In this document: positions 55,438-63,400 of the stretch, in pieces
Layout of the letters: each line of letters starts with the position of its first letter
How positions within the stretch are numbered: position 1 is the first letter of the stretch
From: Mycolicibacterium litorale
GTDB taxonomy: Bacteria; Actinomycetota; Actinomycetes; Mycobacteriales; Mycobacteriaceae
Direction: 5' to 3'
DNA length: 64,000 nucleotides
NCBI RefSeq assembly: GCF_014218295.1
Contig: NZ_AP023287.1
Span: 1,302,001-1,366,000, forward strand
Notes under the pieces: generated by a model
Databases searched by the model: none
Seen by the model: only the letters and a program-made list of their open reading frames with translations
What the model was told of the DNA's origin: nothing
Program-made: the position numbers and the translations under genes

Positions 55438-56226
55438 CTATCCCCGCAGCGACCGCTGAAAGCGCCGCATCCCGGCGATCCAACGGTCGTGATCGGCCAC
55501 CTTGCCGGCGAGCATGTCGCGCACCTCGGTATGCGGCAGTACGAGGAACCGGCCGTCGCGGACCGCGGCGACGGTCTGCTCGGCCACGTCATGGGCGCTC
55601 AGGACGGCGCCCGCGCCGACCACCGAGTCCGCACCGAGGCGCACCGCGGGATCGGTCGAATCGAGGATCGTCGACAGCAGCGCGGTGTCGACGCCCATCG
55701 GGCAGACGCACGTCACGCCGATGCCGTCGTCGCCGTAGGTGACCGCCAGCCATTCGGCGAAGCCCACCGCGGCGTGCTTGCTCACCGCGTAGCCCGCGGC
55801 GCCGATCTGGGTGAGCAGCCCGGCGGCCGAGGCGACCGCGACGAAATGGCCGCGCCCGCGGGCCTGCCACTGCGGCATCAGCACGCGCGCCGCGCGGACG
55901 TGGGCGCGCAGGTTGACGTCGAGGATGCGGTCCCAGTCCGCCTCGGTGCCCAGACCCGGTGCACCCATGACGCCGGCGTTGGCGACGAAGACGTCGACCG
56001 GTTCGGCGGTCATGGCCGCGATGTCGTCGGCCGAACTGGCGTCGGCGTGCAGTGCGGTGACGGCGGCGCCCGTCGCGGCGAGACGGTCGGCGGTCGCGGC
56101 CAGCCCGGCGTCGTCGACGTCGCCGAGCACCAGGCGGGCACCCGCGGCCGCGAAGGATTCCGCGAGTGCCCGTCCGATGCCGGAACCCGCCCCGGTGATC
56201 GCCACGACGCTGTTGTCGATGTCCAT
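55438..56226 (-). CDS. short-chain dehydrogenase/reductase
   Basis: This 262-residue SDR has VVAITGAGSGIGRALAESFAAAG, LGDVDDAGL (Asp after the second strand, so NAD preferred), FVANAGVMG, catalytic Ser in VASAAGLL and YAVSKHAAVGF (Tyr, Lys). The C-terminal part EVRDMLAGKVADHDRWIAGMRRFQRSL is extended beyond the classical fold. The substrate is unknown. It lies on the minus strand immediately upstream of lhr, with 54 bases between its stop and the lhr start, and may share its transcript. Confidence 0.87.
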   Translation of the reverse strand: MDIDNSVVAITGAGSGIGRALAESFAAAGARLVLGDVDDAGLAATADRLAATGAAVTALHADASSADDIAAMTAEPVDVFVANAGVMGAPGLGTEADWDRILDVNLRAHVRAARVLMPQWQARGRGHFVAVASAAGLLTQIGAAGYAVSKHAAVGFAEWLAVTYGDDGIGVTCVCPMGVDTALLSTILDSTDPAVRLGADSVVGAGAVLSAHDVAEQTVAAVRDGRFLVLPHTEVRDMLAGKVADHDRWIAGMRRFQRSLRG

Positions 56227-56279
56227 GAACCGATCCTGCCCAACCGGCGTCCACCCGTGCTGTGCCGGGTGTTCAATGG

Positions 56280-56321
56280 GTGTGCAGACCGGGGTGTGCA
56301 GACCGGGGTGTGCAGACCGCG
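56280..56321. repeat. 14-bp direct repeat, three copies
   Basis: GTGTGCAGACCGGG is repeated three times head to tail, the last copy ending CGCG. It lies between the divergent SDR and the small membrane-protein gene, 28 bp upstream of the latter's ATG. It may be a row of binding sites. Confidence 0.85.
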
Positions 56322-56348
56322 AACAACCAGCGGGAAGGCGGGATTGCG

Positions 56349-56723
56349 ATGAACATCGTCGAAGGAGCGGCCCGGTTGGTCACGGGAACCGCCACCGCGG
56401 CCACCGCGGCGGCCGGCGCGGTGGGCGGTGCGGCCGTCAACGGGATCGTCGGCGGCGTGCAGGGCGCGGCGAACGGTATCCGCGACGGCCTGAGCAGCGG
56501 CAGCCACTCCACACCCGCGGCGCTGCTGACACTGGGCGCGGTGGGCGCGGCCGGGCTCGTCGAGTGGCCGGTGCTGGCCGCGGTCGGCGGTACCGCTCTG
56601 TTGGCTCGCCAACTCGGCCGGACGGCGGACGCCGAAGCCGCACCGGCGCAGGCGCCGGACGGCCCGTCGAGCGCTCCGCGCAAGTCCACCGCACGTAAGA
56701 AAACTGTCACCGGCCGCGGCTGA
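56349..56723 (+). CDS. small membrane protein with VEWP motif
   Basis: This 124-residue protein has an Ala/Gly/Thr-rich N-terminal half (LVTGTATAATAAAGAVGGAAVNGIVGGVQGAANGI) that resembles a glycine-zipper helix. A hydrophobic segment LLTLGAVGAAGLVEWPVLAAVGGTALLARQL and a basic/Ala-rich tail (KSTARKKTVTGRG) follow. The xxVEWPVxxAxGxxxAL core recurs in the small gene behind the P-type ATPase at the right end, so the two belong to one family. I do not recognise a proven function. The start is weak in SD terms (GGGATTGCG). Confidence 0.7.
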   Translation: MNIVEGAARLVTGTATAATAAAGAVGGAAVNGIVGGVQGAANGIRDGLSSGSHSTPAALLTLGAVGAAGLVEWPVLAAVGGTALLARQLGRTADAEAAPAQAPDGPSSAPRKSTARKKTVTGRG

Positions 56724-56758
56724 CCCCCACCGCCGCGACCCGGGTATACGTGGTCGCG

Positions 56759-58039
56759 ATGGCGACCATCCTGGCCTACACCTCACCGTCGGCGGGCCAC
56801 CTCTTCCCGATGCTCGCGCTCCTGGGTGAACTGGCCCGGCGCGGACACCGCGTCCACGTGCGGACCTACGCCGCGGGCGTGGGTGTCGTGCGCGAGGCCG
56901 GAATGGCCGCCGACAGCGTGGATCCGCGCATCGAGGACATCGTCAGCGAGGACTGGCGCGCGGGCAGCGGGCGCGCCGTGCTGCGGATGACGATCGAGGT
57001 GTTCGGCGCGCGTGGTGCCCACGAACTGGCCGACCTCGACGACTCGATCGCGCTCGTCGAACCGGATGCGCTGCTGCTCGACATCAACTGCTGGGGTGCG
57101 ACGGCCGTCGCCGAGGCCTCGGGTATCCGGTGGGCGGTGTTCTCCCCGTACACACCGTTTCTCACCTCGCCCGGGCTGCCGCCGGTGGGTGCCGGGATGG
57201 TGCGGCGGACCGGCGTGCTCGGCCGGGTGCGCGACGTCGGGGTGCGCGCGGTGGTGAGACGGGTGTTCGACGCCCCGATGATGGCTCACGTCAACGGCTT
57301 TCGCGCCGCTCGCGGACTGCCCGCTCTACCCGATGTCGACGCCTGTCTGCGGCGCGCCCCGCTGATGCTGGTGGCCGGCGGTGAACCGTTCGAGTATCCC
57401 CATCCCGGGTGGGGCGACGCGGTGCAGATGATCGGGCCGTGCGAATTCGGCCCTGGTGCGGCCGAGGCGCCCGCGTGGCTCGACGACGTCGACCGGCCGC
57501 TCGTCCTGGTCACCACTTCGTCGGTGAGACAGGCCGATTCGGCTCTCGTCGCGACGGCGCTCCGCGCGCTCGCCGATGCGCCGGTGCACGTCGTCGCGAC
57601 CTGTCCCGCGGGCATTCCCGACGGGATGGCGGTGCCCGCCAACGCCACCGTGACCGGCTTCCTGCCGCATGGACCCGTCCTGGACCGCGCCGTCTGCGCG
57701 GTCACCCACGGAGGTATGGGGGTGACCCAGAAGGCGCTGGCGCGCGGCGTTCCGGTGTGCGTGGTGCCCTACGGCCGGGACCAGTTCGAGGTCGCGCGCC
57801 GCGTGCAGGCGGCGCGGTGCGGAACCCGACTGCCCGCCCGGCAGCTGAGCCCCACCCGGCTGCGCGCGGCCGTCGAGACCGCGCTGACGATGGAGGCCGG
57901 TGCCCGCCGGGTCGCCGACGGTTTCACCGCCACCGGCGGGGTGGCGCGCGGCGCGGACCTGGTGGAGCAGCGGGTGATCGGCCGGTCCGCTATCCGAAGT
58001 GCACGCCTTGCGCCAAGGGCAGTTCGGCGGAGTAGTTGA
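56759..58039 (+). CDS. GT1-type glycosyltransferase (macrolide glycosyltransferase-like)
   Basis: This 426-residue GT-B-fold glycosyltransferase is UDP/TDP-sugar dependent. The N-terminal acceptor domain starts ILAYTSPSAGHLFPMLALLGELARRGH. The donor motif is VTGFLPHGPVLDRAVCAVTHGGMGVTQKALARGVPVCVVPYGRDQ, with the HGG..T and D-Q residues that bind the nucleotide sugar. Relatives glycosylate lipids or macrolides; the acceptor is unknown. A GTG nine bases upstream of the ATG is an alternative start. Its 3' end overlaps the convergent pcd gene by 50 bp. Confidence 0.85.
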   Translation: MATILAYTSPSAGHLFPMLALLGELARRGHRVHVRTYAAGVGVVREAGMAADSVDPRIEDIVSEDWRAGSGRAVLRMTIEVFGARGAHELADLDDSIALVEPDALLLDINCWGATAVAEASGIRWAVFSPYTPFLTSPGLPPVGAGMVRRTGVLGRVRDVGVRAVVRRVFDAPMMAHVNGFRAARGLPALPDVDACLRRAPLMLVAGGEPFEYPHPGWGDAVQMIGPCEFGPGAAEAPAWLDDVDRPLVLVTTSSVRQADSALVATALRALADAPVHVVATCPAGIPDGMAVPANATVTGFLPHGPVLDRAVCAVTHGGMGVTQKALARGVPVCVVPYGRDQFEVARRVQAARCGTRLPARQLSPTRLRAAVETALTMEAGARRVADGFTATGGVARGADLVEQRVIGRSAIRSARLAPRAVRRSS

Positions 58040-59567
58040 CGGTGTTGGTGGCCCGGCGCATGTAGGCCTTCCACGCATCGGACCCCGATTCGCGGCCGCC
58101 GCCGGTCTGTTTCTCCCCGCCGAACGCACCGCCGATCTCGGCGCCGGAGGTGCCGATGTTGACGTTGGCGATTCCGCAGTCCGACCCGTCGGCGGCCAGG
58201 AAGCGCTCTGCCTCGCGGACGTCGAGCGTGAAGATCGCCGACGAAAGACCCTGTGGCACCTCGTTGTTCAGCGCAATCGCCTCGTCGAGGTCGTCGTAGG
58301 TGAGCACGTAGAGGATCGGCGCGAACGTCTCGGTGTGCACCACCGCGGTCTGTGCGGGCATCCGCACCACCGCCGGGCTGACGTAGAAGGACGTGTCACC
58401 GCTGTCACCGTCGAACATGTGACGCTCGCCGCCGGTGACCTCACCGCCGTCGGCGCGGGCCGCGTCGAGCGCGGCGACCATGTCCCGGTAGGCCGTTTCG
58501 TGGATGAGCGGGCCGACCAGTGTTCCGTCGACGGCCGGGTCACCGACGGGCAGTTGCCGATACGCCGAGACGATCCGTTCGACGAGCTCGTCGGCCACCG
58601 AGCGATGCACGATGAGGCGGCGCAGTGTGGTGCAGCGCTGACCCGCGGTACCCGCCGCCGAGAAGACGATCGCCCGGACGGCGAGGTCGAGGTCGGCCGA
58701 CGGCGTCACGATCGCGGCGTTGTTGCCGCCCAGTTCGAGCAGCACCTTGCCGAACCGCTGCGCGACCCGCGGGGCCACCTGCTGACCCATGCGCACCGAA
58801 CCGGTCGCCGACAGCAGCGCGACCCGCGGATCGTCGACCAGCGTCTCGCCGACCTCGCGCCCGCCCAGCACGAGCCGGCCGACGTCGCGCGGCGCACCGA
58901 CGTCGCCGGCCGCCCGCTCCAGCAGTGCCTGGCAGGCGATGGCGGTCAGCGGGGTGAGCTCCGAGGGCTTCCACACCACCGTGTCGCCGCACACCAGGGC
59001 GACGGCGGTGTTCCACGACCACACCGCCACCGGGAAGTTGAACGCGGTGATGACGCCGACGACGCCGAGTGGATGCCAGGTCTCCATCAGCCGGTGGCCC
59101 GGCCGCTCGGAGGCGATGGTCTTGCCGTAGAGCTGGCGCGACAGCCCGACCGCGAACTGGCAGATGTCGATCATCTCCTGCACCTCGCCGAGCGCCTCGG
59201 AGGTGATCTTGCCTGCCTCCACGGTCACCAACGTCGCGAGCGCCTCCTTGTGCTCGACGAGCAGTTCACCCAGGCGTGCCACCAGAGCACCGCGGACCGG
59301 TGCCGGGGTGGTGCGCCAGCGGGTGAAGGCGCCGGCGGCAGCCGCGATCGCGGCCTCGGCCTGCGCCGGGGACGTCTCGGCGACGGTGAACAGCACCTCC
59401 CCGGTGATCGGGGTGCCGGCGGGCAGGCCGCCGTCGCCGGGGCCGCCCAGCGGTGTCGTGGCGCCGATCGCGTCGAGCGCGGTGCGCACCCGGGCCCTGA
59501 GTTCGTCGGCGGTCGGCAGGACCGCGGCCTTCGTTGTCGAGGACGGGGCGGGGGACGTGGTCGTCAT
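57990..59567 (-). CDS. pcd: L-piperideine-6-carboxylate dehydrogenase-type ALDH
   Basis: This 525-residue NAD-dependent aldehyde dehydrogenase of the ALDH7 (antiquitin) group oxidises 2-aminoadipate semialdehyde in lysine catabolism. TAFNFPVAVWSWNTAVALVCGD, the base in LLELGGNNAAI and the catalytic Cys in GTAGQRCTTLRRL are present. NVNIGTSGAEIGGAFGGEKQTGGGRESGSDAWKAYMRR is the ALDH7 C-terminal signature. The ATG follows AAGGA; the open frame farther upstream is the 13-bp repeat array. It is divergent from the lrpA-like gene, as Rv3293 is near lrpA in M. tuberculosis, but here the lysine aminotransferase gene lat is missing from the gap. Confidence 0.92.
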   Translation of the reverse strand: MTTTSPAPSSTTKAAVLPTADELRARVRTALDAIGATTPLGGPGDGGLPAGTPITGEVLFTVAETSPAQAEAAIAAAAGAFTRWRTTPAPVRGALVARLGELLVEHKEALATLVTVEAGKITSEALGEVQEMIDICQFAVGLSRQLYGKTIASERPGHRLMETWHPLGVVGVITAFNFPVAVWSWNTAVALVCGDTVVWKPSELTPLTAIACQALLERAAGDVGAPRDVGRLVLGGREVGETLVDDPRVALLSATGSVRMGQQVAPRVAQRFGKVLLELGGNNAAIVTPSADLDLAVRAIVFSAAGTAGQRCTTLRRLIVHRSVADELVERIVSAYRQLPVGDPAVDGTLVGPLIHETAYRDMVAALDAARADGGEVTGGERHMFDGDSGDTSFYVSPAVVRMPAQTAVVHTETFAPILYVLTYDDLDEAIALNNEVPQGLSSAIFTLDVREAERFLAADGSDCGIANVNIGTSGAEIGGAFGGEKQTGGGRESGSDAWKAYMRRATNTVNYSAELPLAQGVHFG

Positions 59568-59577
59568 CGGTGGTCCT

Positions 59578-59655
59578 TCGTCGTGGCGTGTCTTCGTGGT
59601 GTGTCGTCGTGGTGTGTCTTCGTGGCGTGTCTTCGTAGCGTGTCGTCGTGGTGTG
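59578..59655. repeat. 13-bp tandem repeat, six copies, in the pcd/lrpA promoter gap
   Basis: TCGTCGTGGCGTG and variants TCTTCGTGGTGTG, TCGTCGTGGTGTG, TCTTCGTGGCGTG, TCTTCGTAGCGTG repeat every 13 bases six times. It fills the gap between the divergent pcd (starting 10 bp from its ATG) and lrpA (49 bp before its ATG). Confidence 0.92.
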
Positions 59656-59704
59656 TGGGTGTCGTGTGCGCTTGCGGCGGCGGGGCCTCGGTTACAGTGC
59701 CGCC

Positions 59705-60184
59705 ATGGGTGAACCCGACGAGCACCCGCACGCACCTGCGCCGCTCGACGAGATCGACCGCATCCTGGCGCGCGAACTCGTCGCGGACGGTCGCGCGACG
59801 CTCGCGCATCTGGCGGCCAGCGCGGGGTTGTCGGTGTCGGCCGTGCAGTCGCGCGTGCGCCGGTTGGAGTCGCGGGGCGTGGTCACCGGGTACCAGGCGA
59901 AGCTGAACCCGGAGGCGGTCGGACACCAGCTGTCGGCGTTCGTCGCCATCACCCCTCTCGATCCGTCCCAACCCGATGATGCGCCCGCGCGGCTCGAACA
60001 CATAGCGCAGATCGAGTCGTGCCATTCGGTGGCCGGCGACGAGAGCTACGTGCTGCTGGTGCGGGTGGGTTCGGCACGGGCGCTCGAGGACCTGCTGCAG
60101 CAGATCCGGACTGCGGCGAACGTGCGGACCCGAAGTACCGTCATCCTACAGACATTTTACGAAGGTCGGCAGCACGTTCCGTAA
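59705..60184 (+). CDS. lrpA: Lrp/AsnC-family regulator (LrpA-like)
   Basis: This 159-residue feast/famine regulator has a winged helix (LDEIDRILARELVADGRATLAHLAASAGLSVSAVQSRVRRLESRGVVTGYQAKLN) and a RAM effector domain (AFVAITPLDPSQPDDAPARLEHIAQIESCHSVAGDESYVLLVRVGS). M. tuberculosis LrpA (Rv3291c) is next to lat and controls it under starvation. Here it faces pcd across the 13-bp repeats, so pcd is the probable target and lysine or a relative the likely ligand. The ATG is the first codon of the conserved region. Confidence 0.9.
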   Translation: MGEPDEHPHAPAPLDEIDRILARELVADGRATLAHLAASAGLSVSAVQSRVRRLESRGVVTGYQAKLNPEAVGHQLSAFVAITPLDPSQPDDAPARLEHIAQIESCHSVAGDESYVLLVRVGSARALEDLLQQIRTAANVRTRSTVILQTFYEGRQHVP

Positions 60185-60193
60185 AATTTCCGG

Positions 60194-60484
60194 TCAATCG
60201 GGTTGTGGCGGGGGATTGTCCTGCGTGCGGCTGACGAGGGCGTGTCCGGCGCCGATCGCCACGGCCACCGGCCACTCCACGAGTTCCACGGCGACCAACC
60301 CGGCCAGCGCGGCGTAGAACGCCAGTTGGTCGGGTCGCGGGAGTGGCACCCGCCCGACCACGGGCAGCGAGATCGCGAACCGTTGCGCGCCGGCCACCCG
60401 GGCCGCGACGTCACGATGTGATGGGGCACCGGTCACTTCGGGGTCACCTTCCGTTCGCCGGTCCGGCTTAGCGTCGTCGATCAT
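60194..60484 (-). CDS. small membrane protein with VEWP motif, downstream of the P-type ATPase
   Basis: This 96-residue protein has a charged N-terminus (MIDDAKPDRRTEGDPEV), a middle RFAISLPVVGRVPLPRPDQL and one or two hydrophobic helices LAFYAALAGLVAVELVEWPVAVAIGAGHALVSR, then a polar tail. The VEWPVAxAIGxGHAL core matches the small protein at 56.3-56.7 kb. The ATG is eight bases after the ATPase stop, so it is very likely co-transcribed with it. Small partner proteins of mycobacterial P-ATPases (PacL/DUF1490) are known, but I do not see that domain here. Confidence 0.7.
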   Translation of the reverse strand: MIDDAKPDRRTEGDPEVTGAPSHRDVAARVAGAQRFAISLPVVGRVPLPRPDQLAFYAALAGLVAVELVEWPVAVAIGAGHALVSRTQDNPPPQPD

Positions 60485-60491
60485 GGCGAAC

Positions 60492-63400
60492 CTACTCGAC
60501 GGCCTGATCCGAAACAGTGGCCAGGACGCGCTCCTCGGTGGCGCCGTCCGCGTCCTCACCCCGCCGCTGCGCGAGATCTACGCCGTCCTCGTCCGCGCCG
60601 GTGTCGTGGTCATCGTCGACGACTGACCCCACCCCGGTGAGGCGTGCCAGCAGCGCAGGCGCGAGCGCGGAGATCGCCGTCGCGCCCGCCGCGGCGAGGA
60701 ACGCCTGAGCCCACGCGAACGGCCCGACCGGCGTGCACCCGAACACCTGGCTGACGGCCGGGGTGCTGATGATGCCGATCATCGCGGCGAAGGTCCCGAT
60801 GTTGGTGGCGACCACCAGCGGAGCGTGCGAGTCGAGCAGCGTCTGCAGCATCTGCGTCGACACCAGCCCGATCAGCGCGGCGGTGGCGGCCCGCCGCGGT
60901 GTTCCGGTGACACTGGCCATCAGCCATGCCGCGGTCGCGCCGGTCGTGGTCGCCGCGCCGCGAATCGCGATCGACTGCCACATCACCGACTCGTCGCGGT
61001 CGGCCTCGGCGGTGTCGGACTGCGGGCTGACCGCCAGCGCCGCCGCGGGCAGTGCGTCGGTGAGCATGTTGACCAGCAGCATCTGCCGCGCGTTGAGCAC
61101 TGAGCGGCCGGTCAGCAGGCTGCTGATCAGCGCGAAACACACCTCGCCCGCGTTGCCGCCCAGCAGCACCGAGACCGCCGACTGCACCCGGCGCCACAGC
61201 TGGTTGCCCTCGTCGATCGCGTCGAGGAGCGCCTCGATGCGCCCGTCGAGCAGCATGACGTCCGCCGCGGTGCGCGCGGGATCGCTGCCCGCGGCGGCCA
61301 CCCCGATGCCGACGCTGGCCGCTCGGATCGCCGCCGCGTCGTTGGCGCCGTCGCCGACCATCGCGGTGACCACCCCGCTGTGTTCGAGGGCCTGGACCAC
61401 GTCGATCTTGTGTTCCGGTGTCATCCGGGCGAACACCGTGCACTCGGCCACGGCCGTCGCGCGTTCGTCGGCCGACATGTTCTCCCACTCGTCGCCGGTC
61501 ACCACCTGGTCGGGGGTGACGTCGAGCCCGAGGTCGCCGGCGACGACCGAGGCGGTGACGGGATGGTCACCGGTGATCAGCCGCACGCCGATGCCCTTGT
61601 CGTCGAGGGCCCGCAGCAGGTCGCCGGCACTCGGCCGGAGGGTGTCGGCGAGGCCGACCACGCCGACCGGCCGCAGGTTGCACGCGCACAGCTGCTCGAG
61701 CCGGTCGGGATCGCCGGCCGCGACGCGGGCGTCGTCGTCACTGACGTCGCATTCCGCGACCGCCAGCACCCGAAGCCCCTGGGCGGTCATCTCGTCGAGC
61801 AGTCCCGACAGCGCGGCCCCGTCCGCGGTCAGGTCGTCGGCCAGTGCGGCGGAGATCCGCTCGGGGGCGCCCTTGATGGTGAGCCGGTTGCCGGTCAGGG
61901 CGGCGGCATACGGGCGGCCGGACTGGAACGGCAGCACCGCATCGGGCTCCCGGGTGCCGGCGTCGGGGTCGTCACCGCCCGCGGCGCGCAGGATCGCGTC
62001 GTCGGTGGCGTGTTCGGTGCGCTGACCGTTGCGGACCACGATGGTGCTGGCCGCCTTGGCCAGGACGTCGGCCTCGGTGTAGCCCTCGATCGGTCGTAAG
62101 GCCTTGACCTGCAACCGGTTCTCGCTCAGTGTCCCGGTCTTGTCGAAGCACACCACCTGGACGCGGGCCAACGCCTCGACCGAGTGCGGGTTGCGGATCA
62201 GTACCGACTCGCCGGACAGTCGCCGCGCCGCCGCCAACTGGGCCAGGGTGGCGACCAGCGGCAGCCCTTCGGGCACCGCGGCCACCATGACCCCGACGGC
62301 GCTGGCGGCCGACTCCCGCAGTGGTGTGCGCCGCAGGACCGACAGCACCCCGACCAGGGCGCCGCCACCGAGGCTCCACGGCAGCGCGCGACCGGTGATC
62401 CGGCGCAGCTGGGCCTGAAGGCCGATCTCCCTGGACTTCGACGGCGCCATCGCCATCGCGCGTTGCATCTCCGAACTCGAGCCCACCGCGGTCACGATGC
62501 CGACGCCGCTGCCCGCGACGACCGTCGAACCGGCGTAGAGCATGCAGGACCGTTCGGCCAGCGGCGCGCCCGGCGCCGGATCGGTGTCCTTCGGGACGGG
62601 CAACGACTCCCCGGTGAGCGAGGATTCGTCCACCTCGACGTTGAGGGCCTCGGTCAGCCGGACGTCGGCGGGCACGACTTCGCCGGAGCGGACCTCGATC
62701 ACGTCGCCGGGGCGCAGCCGTTTGGCGGCCACCTCCTCCTCGCCGTCGGCGGCGTCGGCGCCCAGCCGGCGCCGGGCCGGCGGATCCTGGACGGCGAGCA
62801 GCCGGCGCAGGATGCGTTCGGCGTGCAGCTGCTGTTCGGCCGACAGTGCCGCGTTGCCGAGCAGTACGCCGCCGACCAGCGCGGCATCGAGGGGCGAGCC
62901 CAGCAGTGCGCTGGCCATCGCGCCGGTCACCAGGATCGGGGTGAGCGGGTCGGCCAGGTTGGCGCGCACCTCACCGACGAAGTCACGCACGTAATCCCAT
63001 ACGGCCACAACGGGTTCGGGGATGAGGCTGCGTTCCGAGCCGTCGTCGGCGGAGCGTTCCCGCTGCGGCAGCAGGTGCGCCACCTCGTCGGCGGGCAGCG
63101 CGTGCCAGTCGTGGCCGGGTTCGGCGCTGGGCAGCGGATCGCCGAACACGCGCCGCCCGGCCGAGAACCCGGACAGCAGGCCGGCCATGGCGCCCGCCTG
63201 CACCGAGGCGGGGCCGCGGCCGGGGACTCCCGGGATGAGCATCAGCGCGCCGACGGCCGAACTCGACAGCGACAGTTCGACGCCCTTCTCGCTCGCGGCA
63301 CGGGCGGCGGGCAGTGCGTGCAGCACCCGCCACGCCCCGGTGAGGTCGTCGACGAGCAGATCGGCGCTCCAGGGCGGCGGCCTGCCTTCGCGCAGGACGC

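Noticed and set aside
57990..60184. A complete lat-lrpA-pcd lysine locus as in M. tuberculosis
   Set aside because: No class III lysine aminotransferase gene lies between or beside pcd and lrpA here; the class III aminotransferase at 14-15 kb is tied to a different regulator and dehydrogenase.
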